Below are positions 24,930 through 33,800 of a DNA stretch of 64,000 nucleotides, in pieces. The DNA lies in contig CAJJKN010000001.1 in assembly GCA_905188085.1 (NCBI GenBank), forward strand, positions 186,001 to 250,000, read 5' to 3'. The notes below the pieces were generated by a model. That model saw nothing but the letters and a program-made list of their open reading frames with translations. It was not told the origin of the DNA and ran no database searches. The position numbers and the translations under genes were made by a program. This DNA comes from an uncultured Bacillota bacterium. Lineage in GTDB: Bacteria > Bacillota > Clostridia > Christensenellales > QAND01. Numbering within the stretch: position 1 is the first letter of the stretch; each line of letters begins with the position of its first letter.

Positions 24930-25167
24930 ACGTAAAAACGGTTGCAAAGAGGTTGGAGGAGTATGCGTCCCCCTGTTCCAAGAGAGAAGGCCCCCAGGCT
25001 GAAAGGGCGTTTGAACAAAGCACGCAGAAGGTCGCCAAACGAGCAAGCCCGCCCGCCCGCGTTACAGGCAGAATGAAGGGGCGCATTGCGCCCGAACAAA
25101 GGTGGTACCACGAAGCCGGCTTCGTCCTTTGAAATGGAGAGTTTCAAGAGACGAAACCGGCTTTTTG
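24930..25167 (+). promoter_or_regulatory. T-box riboswitch, specifier GUC (valine)
   Basis: The leader contains the conserved T-box sequence AAAGGTGGTACCACG (25098-25112), whose GGTG core pairs with the uncharged tRNA acceptor end. In stem I, TGCGT (24964-24968) pairs with ACGCA (25022-25026). AGTA (24960-24963) on the 5' side faces GAAGGTCGCC on the 3' side, so the specifier codon reads GTC at 25031-25033, matching tRNA-Val and the valS gene. The terminator pairs AAGCCGG-TTCGTC with GACGAA-CCGGCTT (about 25114-25162) and ends in TTTTT. Uncharged tRNA-Val would stabilise the antiterminator and turn valS-folC on. Confidence 0.92.
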
Positions 25168-25198
25168 TTCACAGACAAATACAAAAGGAGAGAGACAA

Positions 25199-27832
25199 TT
25201 GGCCAAAGCAATCCCCGAAAAGACGTACGACTTTAAAGCCGTGGAGGACAAGCTGTATCTAGCTTGGCAAAAAGACGGCTGCTTTACCCCGAAAATCGAT
25301 CCGGAAAAACAGCCGTATACCATTGTGATTCCGCCGCCGAACATCACCGGCCAGCTGCACATGGGCCATGCGCTGGATGAAACATTGCAAGATATTTTAA
25401 CCCGCACCAAGCGCATGCAGGGCATTCCTGCGCTCTGGCTGCCCGGCACGGACCATGCTTCCATTGCTACGGAAGTGAAAATCGTAGAAGCGATGGCGGC
25501 CGAAGGGCTTACCAAAGAAGACGTGGGGCGCGACGAATTTATGGAGCGTGCCTGGGCCTGGAAAGAAAAATTCGGCGGCCGCATTGTTACGCAGCTGAAA
25601 AAGCTGGGCGCTTCGTGCGACTGGTCACGCGAACGCTTTACCATGGATGAAGGATGCAGCAAGGCGGTAAACGAAGTGTTTGTGCGCCTGTATGAAAAAG
25701 GACTGATATATAAAGGCAACCGCATTATCAACTGGTGCCCGGATTGCCAGACCGCGCTTTCCGATGCAGAGGTGGAATATGAGGACCAGCCCGGCCATCT
25801 GTGGCACATCCGCTACACCACGCCGGACGGGAAAGACAGCATCATCGTGGCGACAACGCGCCCGGAAACCATGCTGGGCGATACGGCGGTGGCCGTGCAT
25901 CCCGAAGACGAGCGGTATGCGCATTTGATCGGGAAAACCGTGGTGCTGCCGCTGGTGAAACGCGAGATTCCCATCGTGGCGGATGAATACGTGGATAAAG
26001 AATTTGGCACAGGGGCGGTAAAGATTACGCCTGCCCATGATCCCAACGACTTTGAAGTGGGCGTGCGGCATAACTTGCCCGTGATTCGCGTGCTGGATGA
26101 TGCGGGCGTTGTCAACGAACAGGGCGGTGCCTACCAGGGGCTGGATCGCTACGAAGCGAGAAAGCGCATTGTGGCGGATCTGGAAAGCTGCGGCGCGCTT
26201 GTGAAAATTGAAGAGCATGCGCACAACGTGGGCACCTGCTATCGTTGCGGCACGACGGTGGAGCCGATTGTCAGCGAACAGTGGTTTGTTTCGATGAAAC
26301 CGCTGGCAGAGCCTGCCATTGAAGCGGTGCGCAGCGGCAAAGTAAGATTTGTGCCGGAACGCTTTTCCAAAATCTATTTCAACTGGATGGAAAACATCAA
26401 AGACTGGTGCATTTCCCGCCAGCTGTGGTGGGGGCACAGAATTCCGGCCTGGACGTGTGATGACTGCGGCGAATTGATCGTGGCTACCGAAGCGCCGCAT
26501 GAATGCCCCAAATGCCACGGCACGCATTTGACGCAGGATGAAGATGTGTTGGATACCTGGTTCTCTTCCGGGCTATGGCCGTTTTCCACGCTGGGCTGGC
26601 CGGAAAAGACGGAGGATTTGAAATATTTCTATCCCACCAGCACGCTGGTGACCGGGCCGGACATCATCTTCTTCTGGGTAGCGCGGATGATCGTATTTGG
26701 TTTGGAAATCATGGGCGAACCGCCGTTTAACACGGTGATGATTCACGGCATTGTGCGCGACAGCCAGGGCAGAAAGATGTCCAAATCCCTGGGCAACGGC
26801 ATTGACCCGCTGGAAATTATCGACACCTACGGTACGGATGCGCTGCGCTTTTCGCTGGTGCAAAACAACGCTGTGGAAAGCGATATGCGTTTTTACAACG
26901 AGCGCGTGGAATCGGCGCGTAACTTTGCCAACAAGATTTGGAATGCGGCGCGGTTTGTGCTGATGAATGTAGGCGAATATCAGCCCAAAGGGCTGAAAGG
27001 GCTGGCTTTGGCGCCGGAAGATCATTGGATTTTGCATAACCTGGATGAGGCGATCAAAGGCGTTACGGACAACATTGAAAACCTGGAACTGGGTATGGCG
27101 GCGCAAAAGGTATATGAATTCTTGTGGTCGGATTATTGCGACTGGTATATCGAAATGTGCAAGCCGCGGTTGCAGGCAGAGGAAACGGCCAAGCAGACGG
27201 CGCTGGAGGTATTGCTGTATGTGCTGGAAAATACCTTGAAGCTGCTGCATCCGTTTATGCCGTTTGTAACGGAAGAAATTTATCAATCGTTGCCGGGCAC
27301 GGAAGGGTATTTGATGATGTCCGCCTGGCCGAAGGAAAGCAATCTGGCAGACAAAGATACGGCAGAAACCGTGGCGCAGATGATGGAACTGGTACGCACG
27401 ATTCGCAATTTGCGGCGTGAATTAAACGTGCCGCAGGGCAAGCGCGCGCCGTTGTGCATTTTGCCGGAAGGGGATGCGGAAAAGGCCTTTGAAGCAAACA
27501 AGGCCTGGTTTAGCAAATTGGCATATGCAAGCGAATTGCAATTTTTGCAGGACGCTTCCCGGGCGCCGAAAATCTCTTCCTCGGCGGCATCGCCCCTGGG
27601 CACAGCGTATTTGCCGCTGGGCGAATTGATTGATTTGGACAAAGAGCGCCAGCGCCTGGATAAAGAACTGCAAAAGGTGCAAAGCGAAATCAAACGCGCC
27701 GAAGGAAAATTGAACAACGCAGGCTTTGTAAGCAAAGCGCCGGCCCATGTGGTAGAAGAAGAGCGCAGAAAGCTGGAAGAAAACCAAGCCTTGCTGGCGC
27801 GCGTGGAAGCGCTGAAGGCAAAATTGGCATGA
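25199..27832 (+). CDS. valS: Valyl-tRNA synthetase
   Basis: TTG start with AAAGGAGAG 7 nt upstream; 877 residues, the usual length. Charges tRNA-Val. The class I HIGH motif is HMGH (54-57) and the KMSKS motif lies at 526-530; between them is the editing (CP1) domain that hydrolyses Thr-tRNA. The C-terminal coiled coil (LIDLDKERQRLDKELQKVQSE...) is characteristic of ValRS. Expression is set by the upstream T-box. The stop overlaps folC by 4 nt. Confidence 0.98.
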   Translation: MAKAIPEKTYDFKAVEDKLYLAWQKDGCFTPKIDPEKQPYTIVIPPPNITGQLHMGHALDETLQDILTRTKRMQGIPALWLPGTDHASIATEVKIVEAMAAEGLTKEDVGRDEFMERAWAWKEKFGGRIVTQLKKLGASCDWSRERFTMDEGCSKAVNEVFVRLYEKGLIYKGNRIINWCPDCQTALSDAEVEYEDQPGHLWHIRYTTPDGKDSIIVATTRPETMLGDTAVAVHPEDERYAHLIGKTVVLPLVKREIPIVADEYVDKEFGTGAVKITPAHDPNDFEVGVRHNLPVIRVLDDAGVVNEQGGAYQGLDRYEARKRIVADLESCGALVKIEEHAHNVGTCYRCGTTVEPIVSEQWFVSMKPLAEPAIEAVRSGKVRFVPERFSKIYFNWMENIKDWCISRQLWWGHRIPAWTCDDCGELIVATEAPHECPKCHGTHLTQDEDVLDTWFSSGLWPFSTLGWPEKTEDLKYFYPTSTLVTGPDIIFFWVARMIVFGLEIMGEPPFNTVMIHGIVRDSQGRKMSKSLGNGIDPLEIIDTYGTDALRFSLVQNNAVESDMRFYNERVESARNFANKIWNAARFVLMNVGEYQPKGLKGLALAPEDHWILHNLDEAIKGVTDNIENLELGMAAQKVYEFLWSDYCDWYIEMCKPRLQAEETAKQTALEVLLYVLENTLKLLHPFMPFVTEEIYQSLPGTEGYLMMSAWPKESNLADKDTAETVAQMMELVRTIRNLRRELNVPQGKRAPLCILPEGDAEKAFEANKAWFSKLAYASELQFLQDASRAPKISSSAASPLGTAYLPLGELIDLDKERQRLDKELQKVQSEIKRAEGKLNNAGFVSKAPAHVVEEERRKLEENQALLARVEALKAKLA

Positions 27833-29079
27833 GGGGCTTTCCCAAGACATGGACACAGGCGCAAGAAAAACGATTTGACGCATACTTGCCGTATCTCGGC
27901 ACGAGGCGGTTGATAAACGCCGTGCCCTGCCTTCATGTTGCGGGCACAAACGGGAAGGGCTCTGTCTGTGCGATGCTGGAAAGCATGCTGCGCTGCGCGG
28001 GCTATAAAACAGGATTGTTTACCTCTCCGCATTTGTATTGCCAAACGGAGCGCATCCAAATAAACGGAAGGCCTATTGAGGAAAACAGGATGCAGCAGGG
28101 GCTGGCTCGTGTAAAGGAAAAACTGCCAAATATCGGCTATTTTGAACAGACCTTTTTCTGCGCCATGGAAGCGTTTGAAGAGCAAGGGTGTGAAATTGCT
28201 GTAATAGAAACCGGCATCGGCGGCGCAATGGACGTGACAAACCTGGTGGAGCCGCTGGTGACGGTGCTGGCTAATATAGGCCTGGACCATACCGCCGTAT
28301 TGGGCGAGACGATGGAAAAAATTGCGCTGCAAAAAGCCGGCATTGCCAAGGGAAAAACGCCGATGGTGCTGTATCCCGGTCTGCCGGAAGAGGCGCTGCG
28401 GGTGATTGAGCAGCACTGTAAACAAATCGGGGCGCCGGTATACAGCGCAGAAGAAATAGACTGTGAAGTGCTGGAGCAAACGCTGTTTGCCAAAGTGCGG
28501 TTTTGCACAGAAAACGGTCCTGTGGGGCCGCTGCAGCTGCCGTTGATTGGCGCGCACCAAACAAAAAATGCGCAGACGGCGCTGTGCGTGCTGGACCATC
28601 TGCCGGAGGCATTTTCTGTCGGCCTGCGGCAAAGGGAACAGGGCCTAAGCCAAACGAAATGGCCGGGGCGGATGCAATGGTTTCCCAATTGCGGCGGCGA
28701 AGCGCAAATGTTGATAGACGGCGCGCACAACCCGCAGGCCGCTAAACAATTGGCGGAAAACATGCGGGCGATATTTCCGAATGTGCCCTGCGTGCTGCTG
28801 TGCGCGGTGATGCGGGACAAAAACGCTGCGGAGATTGTGCATGCTTTAAGCGGGTTTGCCGGGCAAGCGGTTTGCACGGTGGCAGAACCCGGGCGCGGGC
28901 TGCCGGCAGAGGCGCTGGCAAAGCTGTTTGCCTGCCCGGCCGTGGCAGAGGAGAATCCTAAAAAAGCATACGAACGGGCGAAAAAACTGGCAAAGGAGAA
29001 AGAGGCTCTTTTGGTGGTGGCAGGTTCGTTGTATTTGCCGGAGGCCATCGGCATAGAAGAAAAATCAAAAGACGCGTGA
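27829..29079 (+). CDS. folC: Folylpolyglutamate synthase / dihydrofolate synthase
   Basis: 416 residues. Adds glutamate to folates (and in bifunctional forms to dihydropteroate). The P-loop GTNGKGS lies at 39-45, followed by SPHLYCQTERIQING and the Mur-ligase core with IGLDHT and a C-terminal IDGAHNPQAA. The ATG overlaps the valS stop (ATGA), the common valS-folC pair of Firmicutes, so folate elongation follows valine tRNA charging through the T-box. Confidence 0.95.
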   Translation: MRGFPKTWTQAQEKRFDAYLPYLGTRRLINAVPCLHVAGTNGKGSVCAMLESMLRCAGYKTGLFTSPHLYCQTERIQINGRPIEENRMQQGLARVKEKLPNIGYFEQTFFCAMEAFEEQGCEIAVIETGIGGAMDVTNLVEPLVTVLANIGLDHTAVLGETMEKIALQKAGIAKGKTPMVLYPGLPEEALRVIEQHCKQIGAPVYSAEEIDCEVLEQTLFAKVRFCTENGPVGPLQLPLIGAHQTKNAQTALCVLDHLPEAFSVGLRQREQGLSQTKWPGRMQWFPNCGGEAQMLIDGAHNPQAAKQLAENMRAIFPNVPCVLLCAVMRDKNAAEIVHALSGFAGQAVCTVAEPGRGLPAEALAKLFACPAVAEENPKKAYERAKKLAKEKEALLVVAGSLYLPEAIGIEEKSKDA

Positions 29080-29093
29080 AAGCGCGTCTTTTG
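29066..29093 (+). terminator. Terminator of valS-folC
   Basis: CAAAAGACGCG (29066-29076) pairs with CGCGTCTTTTG (29083-29093). The folC stop lies in the loop; T residues follow. Confidence 0.8.
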
Positions 29094-29181
29094 TTGTCTT
29101 TTGTCTAAGATTGGCGAAACGGGGACAGGCCCAAAGCATCGCGCTATAATGGGGAAAACGGTGCGATCAGGAGGCTGGCAC

Positions 29182-29802
29182 ATGAAACGGATTTTTGTTG
29201 GGAGTGTTTGTTTTATATTGAGCATGCTTTGTCTGGCGGGCTGCGGGCAAAAAGCAGAGCCGGAGCCTAGCAGCGCGGCCGCCCAAGGGCAGGTAAAACC
29301 CGCGCAGGAAACGCTTTCCGAAGAGGAAATGATAATGCTGAAGCCGCTGTTGGATGCGGTGGCGGCCTGTGCGGAAAAGGAATTCAAACAGGTGCCGGAC
29401 CGGGCTACGGCGGCCATGGTGGTGTATGCTTTGGTGAACAGTGATGTCTATACCGAGGCGGATGGCGAAAGAACGCAAACCTGGGTAAGCGACGCACTGC
29501 TGGAGAAAATTTATACGGATTGTTTTGAAAACACAAAAACACCGTTGGATTTTTCTTCCTTTTCCATCATGGAGCGAAAGGATAACGGATACACCTTTTC
29601 CCCATCGGATACAGGACAGGGCGCTAAAATAGAAACGCTGAGCAGCGAAAAGACAAACAACGATACCTATCAGATTAAAGTAAACATAAAATCTTACGAT
29701 GATTTGGAGCTATCCGGCACGGGCAAGTTTATCGTAAGGAGAAACAAGAACAGTAAATTTGGGTTTTGTATCGTGTCTTGGGAATATGTATGGAACGCAT
29801 AA
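29182..29802 (+). CDS. Lipoprotein of unknown function
   Basis: The start at 29182 has AGGAGG 8 nt upstream; an ATG at 29101 does not. Residues 1-21 are a lipoprotein signal with the lipobox LAGC21, followed by an Ala/Ser/Pro linker. The mature part (about 45-206) is alpha/beta without a recognised domain and may be a DUF of the NTF2-like shape (helical start, then long strands near the end). Monocistronic, with a short terminator. Confidence 0.75.
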   Translation: MKRIFVGSVCFILSMLCLAGCGQKAEPEPSSAAAQGQVKPAQETLSEEEMIMLKPLLDAVAACAEKEFKQVPDRATAAMVVYALVNSDVYTEADGERTQTWVSDALLEKIYTDCFENTKTPLDFSSFSIMERKDNGYTFSPSDTGQGAKIETLSSEKTNNDTYQIKVNIKSYDDLELSGTGKFIVRRNKNSKFGFCIVSWEYVWNA

Positions 29803-29808
29803 AAGGAA

Positions 29809-29834
29809 CGGGAAATTTTCCCGCTCTTTTTTTA
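29809..29834 (+). terminator. Terminator of the lipoprotein gene
   Basis: CGGGAA (29809-29814) pairs with TTCCCG (29818-29823) in a short stem followed by CTCTTTTTTT. It overlaps the stop of the convergent 44-residue ORF. Confidence 0.6.
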
Positions 29835-29966
29835 CAGGTCGTCCGCATCCTGCACGGGCATTTCGTTTTCATCGCGGCATTTGCCGGTATAGCTGCCGTT
29901 TGGGTCGGTTGCAAAATGCTCGTTGCAGCGCTCCAGTTCATCGAGCAATTGTTCTTTTTTAGACAT
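29832..29966 (-). CDS. 44-residue acidic protein with strong ribosome site
   Basis: The ATG at 29966 follows a perfect GGAGGTG by 6 nt. The product (MSKKEQLLDELERCNEHF..., ending PVQDADDL) is hydrophilic and acidic, with a helical first half, two cysteines (14 and 29) and a Gly-Ser-Tyr turn. No family is recognised. Directly upstream of the ribosome site is a perfect 13-bp inverted repeat (29978-29990 and 30007-30019) whose inner arm abuts the Shine-Dalgarno sequence, so translation may be controlled. The strong site and clean reading frame make it a likely real gene. Confidence 0.65.
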   Translation of the reverse strand: MSKKEQLLDELERCNEHFATDPNGSYTGKCRDENEMPVQDADDL

Positions 29967-29977
29967 GAAATTCACCT

Positions 29978-30019
29978 CCTTTTTTAGTTTGCTCCAAAAT
30001 AAAGAAAAACTAAAAAAGG
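29978..30019 (-). promoter_or_regulatory. Leader hairpin abutting the ribosome site of the 44-residue gene
   Basis: On the minus strand CCTTTTTTAGTTT (30019-30007) and AAACTAAAAAAGG (29990-29978) form a perfect 13-bp stem with a 16-nt loop; the final AAGG of the stem runs into AAGGAGGTG. A-T pairs dominate, so the stem would be moderately stable. It could occlude the ribosome site or protect the 5' end. Confidence 0.5.
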
Positions 30020-30123
30020 AAAAACAGAAAAAAGTAGTATTCGATAATCATAGTAAATTTTCTTCGTTTTTAGAAATCATTCGGCAAAGATTTATCCTAT
30101 GCTGAAAGCGGGAGGGGATACAT

Positions 30124-30588
30124 ATGAAAAAGAGAATGATTTCATTGCTGCTGGGCCTGGGATTATTGTGCAGCGTTGCTGCCTGCGGGCAAACGGATAC
30201 GGTAGGCGACCTATCCGGGATGGCCGGCGTAACAGCGTCCTCTACGACCAGCGCGGTGCAAACGCCAGAACAAACTTTAAAGGCAACGCAGACGCCGGAG
30301 CCAAGCGTGCAAACCACGCAAACGCCCGCGCAGGAAAAAACACAAAAACCGGAAAAGACAACAAAGGCAACGGCAAAGCCGAAAGCGACCAAAAAAGCAA
30401 CCGCCAAACCAAAAGTGACGAAAAAGCCGCAAAACAACGCGGATTCTTCCGCAACGGTGTATATTACGGATACGGGAAAGAAATATCACAGAGCGGGGTG
30501 CAGGTCTTTGGTAAAATCCAAACATGCCATTTCGCACGCCAACGCGAAAGCGCGGGGCTATTCGCCGTGCAGAGTGTGTAAGCCGTAA
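30124..30588 (+). CDS. Lipoprotein with Thr/Lys/Pro-rich linker and C-terminal Cys/His metal-binding-like motif
   Basis: 154 residues. Signal with lipobox SVAAC21; a low-complexity linker of Thr, Lys, Pro, Gln and Ala at about 35-105 that could span the cell wall; then a compact C-terminal module, VYITDTGKKYHRAGCRSL...GYSPCRVC. The YHxxGCRxL...PCxxC pattern resembles the Ada-type zinc motif found at the ends of secreted nucleases and surface proteins. GGGAGGGG precedes the ATG. Substrate or partner unknown; terminator at 30614. Confidence 0.75.
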   Translation: MKKRMISLLLGLGLLCSVAACGQTDTVGDLSGMAGVTASSTTSAVQTPEQTLKATQTPEPSVQTTQTPAQEKTQKPEKTTKATAKPKATKKATAKPKVTKKPQNNADSSATVYITDTGKKYHRAGCRSLVKSKHAISHANAKARGYSPCRVCKP

Positions 30589-30613
30589 AAGGATAGAAAG
30601 TGCTATAAAAGGG

Positions 30614-30646
30614 AAAGCCGTCCGAATATGTTTTGGGCGGCTTTTA
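30614..30646 (+). terminator. Rho-independent terminator
   Basis: AAAGCCGTCC (30614-30623) pairs with GGGCGGCTTT (30635-30644), followed by T residues. Confidence 0.75.
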
Positions 30647-30687
30647 TGATAGAATAAACAAAATACCGAAAAAGGAACAGAGCGCGG

Positions 30688-31500
30688 ATGCAACACAAGA
30701 CGGATTATAAAATTGTTTTCAGCGATGTGGACGGCACGTTGTTAAACAGCAGGCACGAACTGTCTGTTCATACAAAATCGGCCATTGAATCGCTTCAGAA
30801 AAAAGGGATTCCGTTTGTCATCATTTCCGCAAGGAGCCCTTCCGGCATTTACCCGATACAAAAAACGTATCAATTCAAATCGCCGATTATCTGTTACAGC
30901 GGGGCGATGATTTTGGATGAAAACAGAAACGTGCTGTATGAAAAAGGCTTTTCCCGCGCGTTGGCCAAAGAAATTGCGGCGTATATAGAAGAAAACCGGC
31001 TGGCATGTGTATGGAATGTTTATGCCGGGGATACCTGGATGGTAAAGGACAAAAAAGATCCGCGTGTGATTCGGGAAGAAACCATCGTGCAGGCCGAAGC
31101 GGTGGAGGGCATGGTTGATTCTTTGCCGAGACGGGCGCAAATCAGCAAGATTTTATGTATGTGCGAGCCAAACCGCCTGCTGGATATTGAGCAGAGGCTG
31201 AAAACGGCATTTCCGATGTTGTCCATTGTAAAATCCTCCGATGCGCTTTTGGAGATTATGCAAAGCGGAATTACCAAAAGCACCGGGGTAAAAGAACTGT
31301 GCAAGCTATGGGGCATTTCGCCGGAAAACGCCGTTGCGTTTGGCGATCATTACAACGATATTGAAATGCTGGAAACCGTAGGCGCACCTTTTTTGATGGG
31401 CAATGCGCCGGAAGCGTTGAAACAACGAGGCTTTCCTGTTACGGACAGCAACGATAAAGACGGCATTTATACGGCGTTGAAGAAAATCGGATTGATCTAG
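30688..31500 (+). CDS. Cof-type HAD-IIB phosphatase (second copy)
   Basis: 270 residues with HAD motif I SDVDGTLL, motif II ISARSP, a lysine near 206 and motif IV VAFGDHYNDIEML, plus the C-terminal FPVTDSNDKDGIYTALK typical of YcsE/YidA-like Cof proteins. It is clearly a different subgroup from the HAD gene at 20590. The phosphorylated metabolite is unknown. Single gene with a strong terminator. Confidence 0.9.
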   Translation: MQHKTDYKIVFSDVDGTLLNSRHELSVHTKSAIESLQKKGIPFVIISARSPSGIYPIQKTYQFKSPIICYSGAMILDENRNVLYEKGFSRALAKEIAAYIEENRLACVWNVYAGDTWMVKDKKDPRVIREETIVQAEAVEGMVDSLPRRAQISKILCMCEPNRLLDIEQRLKTAFPMLSIVKSSDALLEIMQSGITKSTGVKELCKLWGISPENAVAFGDHYNDIEMLETVGAPFLMGNAPEALKQRGFPVTDSNDKDGIYTALKKIGLI

Positions 31501-31528
31501 CGCATAGGAAAACCGACGATTCAACGAA

Positions 31529-31565
31529 CACACAAAAAGAGCCGAAACCCGGCTCTTTTTGTGTG
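31529..31565 (+). terminator. Strong rho-independent terminator
   Basis: A 15-bp stem (31529-31543 with 31551-31565; core AAAAAGAGCC/GGCTCTTTTT). The stretch 31566-31750 beyond it holds no gene. Confidence 0.85.
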
Positions 31566-31750
31566 AAAGAAAAAGGGAAGTGACGTCTGTTGAAACCTAT
31601 CGGCCCCAAAGGAAGACGATAGAACGGCGCTGTATGGGAGAATATTGGCACAGAGAAACAAACAGGGCAAGCCAAACGGCAATGCTGAAATTTGATGTAT
31701 CCACGGACGGCCTTTTGCGGTGAAAAAGATTACAGAATACAGGGCAAAAG

Positions 31751-31774
31751 AAAAAGGACGAAACTTCGTCCTTT
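31751..31774 (-). terminator. Terminator of the two-component operon
   Basis: On the minus strand AAAGGACGAA (31774-31765) pairs with TTCGTCCTTT (31762-31753), followed by a T-rich tract. It overlaps the histidine kinase stop. Confidence 0.75.
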
Positions 31775-33068
31775 ACATATCTTTGGCGCGGGGTAGCACA
31801 AAGCACACGCGCAGGCCTCCGCCTTCTTCATTGGGCTCTGCCCAGATTTTGCCGTTGTGGGCGATGATGATTTCATGGCAGATGCTAAGCCCCAGGCCGG
31901 CCACGGAGCGCCCAACATCGGAAGTGAACAGCGGATCAAAAATCTGCCGCAGCTGGGACGCCTCCACGCCTTCTCCGTTATCGGAAAAGGTGAAAAACAG
32001 GCGATCGTATTCCATATGACAAGATAGGGTGATTTGCTTTTCCGGTTTATCAAAATGCTTTAAGCTGTTGGCAACCAGGTTGCCGAAAACACGGCGCAGT
32101 TTTGCAATGTCTACCGAAACGGGCTGAAGCGGCGCGCGGTTTGTCAACGTGAGCGAAACGCCCAATTCGGAAAGATCCTGCTGATATTCCTCTTCAAACA
32201 GGGCAAACAGGCGGTTTGTCGTCACGGTTTGTTTTTTCAGCGTGCCGGGCATATTGCAGCTCAGATAATCGTCAAACTCATCCACAAGATCGCGAATGCG
32301 CTGTGCTTTTTCATAGATGGTGGCGATGTATCGTTTGGAGCGCTCCGGAGAGAGCGTGCTGTTTTGCAGGCGTTCGGCATAGCCCATCACGCTGGTCAGC
32401 GGCGTTTTGATGTCGTGGGAAATGGAAGCGATCAGCCTGTTTTGCTTTTGTTTTTCCAGATCCAGATCATCGGTGAGCTGCACAAATGCATTCTGCAGTT
32501 TGCCGATTTCATCTCTGCGTTTGCTGCCTACCGGCTTTTCACCGGATTTATATTGCTCCATATCGCGCTGCAAGCGCACAATGGGACGCACATAGTATAA
32601 ATACAAAATCAGATAGACAATGGGCAGCGTGATCAGCAAAATCACAATCCCGGCCAACAATAGCTTTTGCACGGCGGGAATGGAAGTGGCCGTTTTGATG
32701 GAAATAAACTTTGTGACGCGCAAAAGAATGGTTTGCCCGTTGAATTGCAGCGGGGAAGTGGCGTTGATGGAAATGGCGGGGTCGTTTTGTTCGGCCGTGC
32801 GATAGAGGGTCTGCCCTTCCAGATTTAACAGATGAAACTGATAGCCGGTACGGCCCGCCTGCACATCCAGATAGCGGTTTATATCTTGCTGCAAGGGAAG
32901 CTGAGAAGCAAACAGGGCGCATTCGTTATCCAAATTCGTTTGCAGGGTTTCAAACTCCGCGGCGGTGGCGTTGGATAAAGAAAGGTTGTAATAGGCCAGC
33001 AAAAGGGCGGCGACGATTAACAGCGTGCCAAAGACGATGACCAAAATTCCGTTGCGAAGGCGCATCAT
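31773..33068 (-). CDS. Sensor histidine kinase
   Basis: 431 residues: membrane helix 8-27, extracellular sensor of about 105 residues, helix 135-160, HAMP (160-212), HisKA with His218 (ASISHDIKTPL) and an HATPase with NLVANSLKH, SDNGEGV and GLGLSICHEI boxes. The ATG pair at 33068/33065 overlaps the response-regulator stop and follows GGAGG. It phosphorylates the adjacent regulator. The RND-type transporter pair lies just upstream in the same direction, so sensing of a membrane-active compound or envelope stress is likely, though not shown. Confidence 0.92.
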   Translation of the reverse strand: MMRLRNGILVIVFGTLLIVAALLLAYYNLSLSNATAAEFETLQTNLDNECALFASQLPLQQDINRYLDVQAGRTGYQFHLLNLEGQTLYRTAEQNDPAISINATSPLQFNGQTILLRVTKFISIKTATSIPAVQKLLLAGIVILLITLPIVYLILYLYYVRPIVRLQRDMEQYKSGEKPVGSKRRDEIGKLQNAFVQLTDDLDLEKQKQNRLIASISHDIKTPLTSVMGYAERLQNSTLSPERSKRYIATIYEKAQRIRDLVDEFDDYLSCNMPGTLKKQTVTTNRLFALFEEEYQQDLSELGVSLTLTNRAPLQPVSVDIAKLRRVFGNLVANSLKHFDKPEKQITLSCHMEYDRLFFTFSDNGEGVEASQLRQIFDPLFTSDVGRSVAGLGLSICHEIIIAHNGKIWAEPNEEGGGLRVCFVLPRAKDM

Positions 33069-33757
33069 ACAGCCTCCTGTACCTTAACAAATTTATAGCC
33101 TACGCCCCAGATGGTTTTGATAAACTGGCTGTCCGGATCCAGCTTTGTGCGCAGGTTTTTGATGTTTACGGCCACGGTGCCGATGTCTCCGTAATGTTCG
33201 CCCCAGACGGCATCAAAAATCTGCTCTCTGGATAAAACGCGGCCGGCGTTTTCCATCAGATATTGCAACAATTGAAATTCGCGGGTGGAAAGGGCCACGG
33301 GCTCTTCACGGCAAAATACCTCAAAGCTTTCGCGATTCAGCCGGAAAGGACCGATGCAAAGCCAGGGCGACGACGTATCGGCCTGCTGATAGCGGGATTC
33401 ACGGCGCAGATGCGCTTTTACGCGCGCGACCAGCTCTTCCACGACAAAAGGTTTATAGATATAATCATCCGCCCCCATCTCCAGGCCAACCATGGTATCC
33501 AGCGTACGGCTTTTTGCCGTTACAAAGACAATAGGGCAGGACACTGTGTCGCGTATTTTGCGGCACAGTGCCAGCCCGTCAAGCTTTGGCATCATGATGT
33601 CTAAAATAATGAGGGAGAAAGGCTCGGATTGTTCGATGAGGGAGAGAGCGGCGGCCCCGTCGTTTTCGATGTGGGTGTCAAACCCCTCATCCTCCAACGC
33701 ATCGGACACGAGCTGAGCGATGGCGGTGTCATCGTCCACGATCAGAATCTTGTTCAT
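33065..33757 (-). CDS. OmpR/PhoB-family response regulator
   Basis: 230 residues. The receiver (1-118) has the acidic pocket Asp8-Asp9, phosphoacceptor Asp53 (ILDIMMP), Thr at VTAKS and Lys at YKPF. The winged-helix DNA-binding domain (about 130-228) ends GTVAVNIKNLRTKLD...TIWGVGYKF. GGGAGG precedes the ATG. It overlaps the sensor kinase gene by 4 nt and is 43 nt from the end of the coiled-coil exported protein gene, so all four genes may share a transcript. Confidence 0.94.
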   Translation of the reverse strand: MNKILIVDDDTAIAQLVSDALEDEGFDTHIENDGAAALSLIEQSEPFSLIILDIMMPKLDGLALCRKIRDTVSCPIVFVTAKSRTLDTMVGLEMGADDYIYKPFVVEELVARVKAHLRRESRYQQADTSSPWLCIGPFRLNRESFEVFCREEPVALSTREFQLLQYLMENAGRVLSREQIFDAVWGEHYGDIGTVAVNIKNLRTKLDPDSQFIKTIWGVGYKFVKVQEAV

Positions 33758-33800
33758 GCAAAGATCCTCCCAAGTTTGTTTCTCCTATTGTATCACAGGC

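Noticed and set aside
27283..28632. 449-codon minus-strand frame opposite valS and folC
   Set aside because: Antisense shadow of codon bias; the plus-strand genes have full family motifs.
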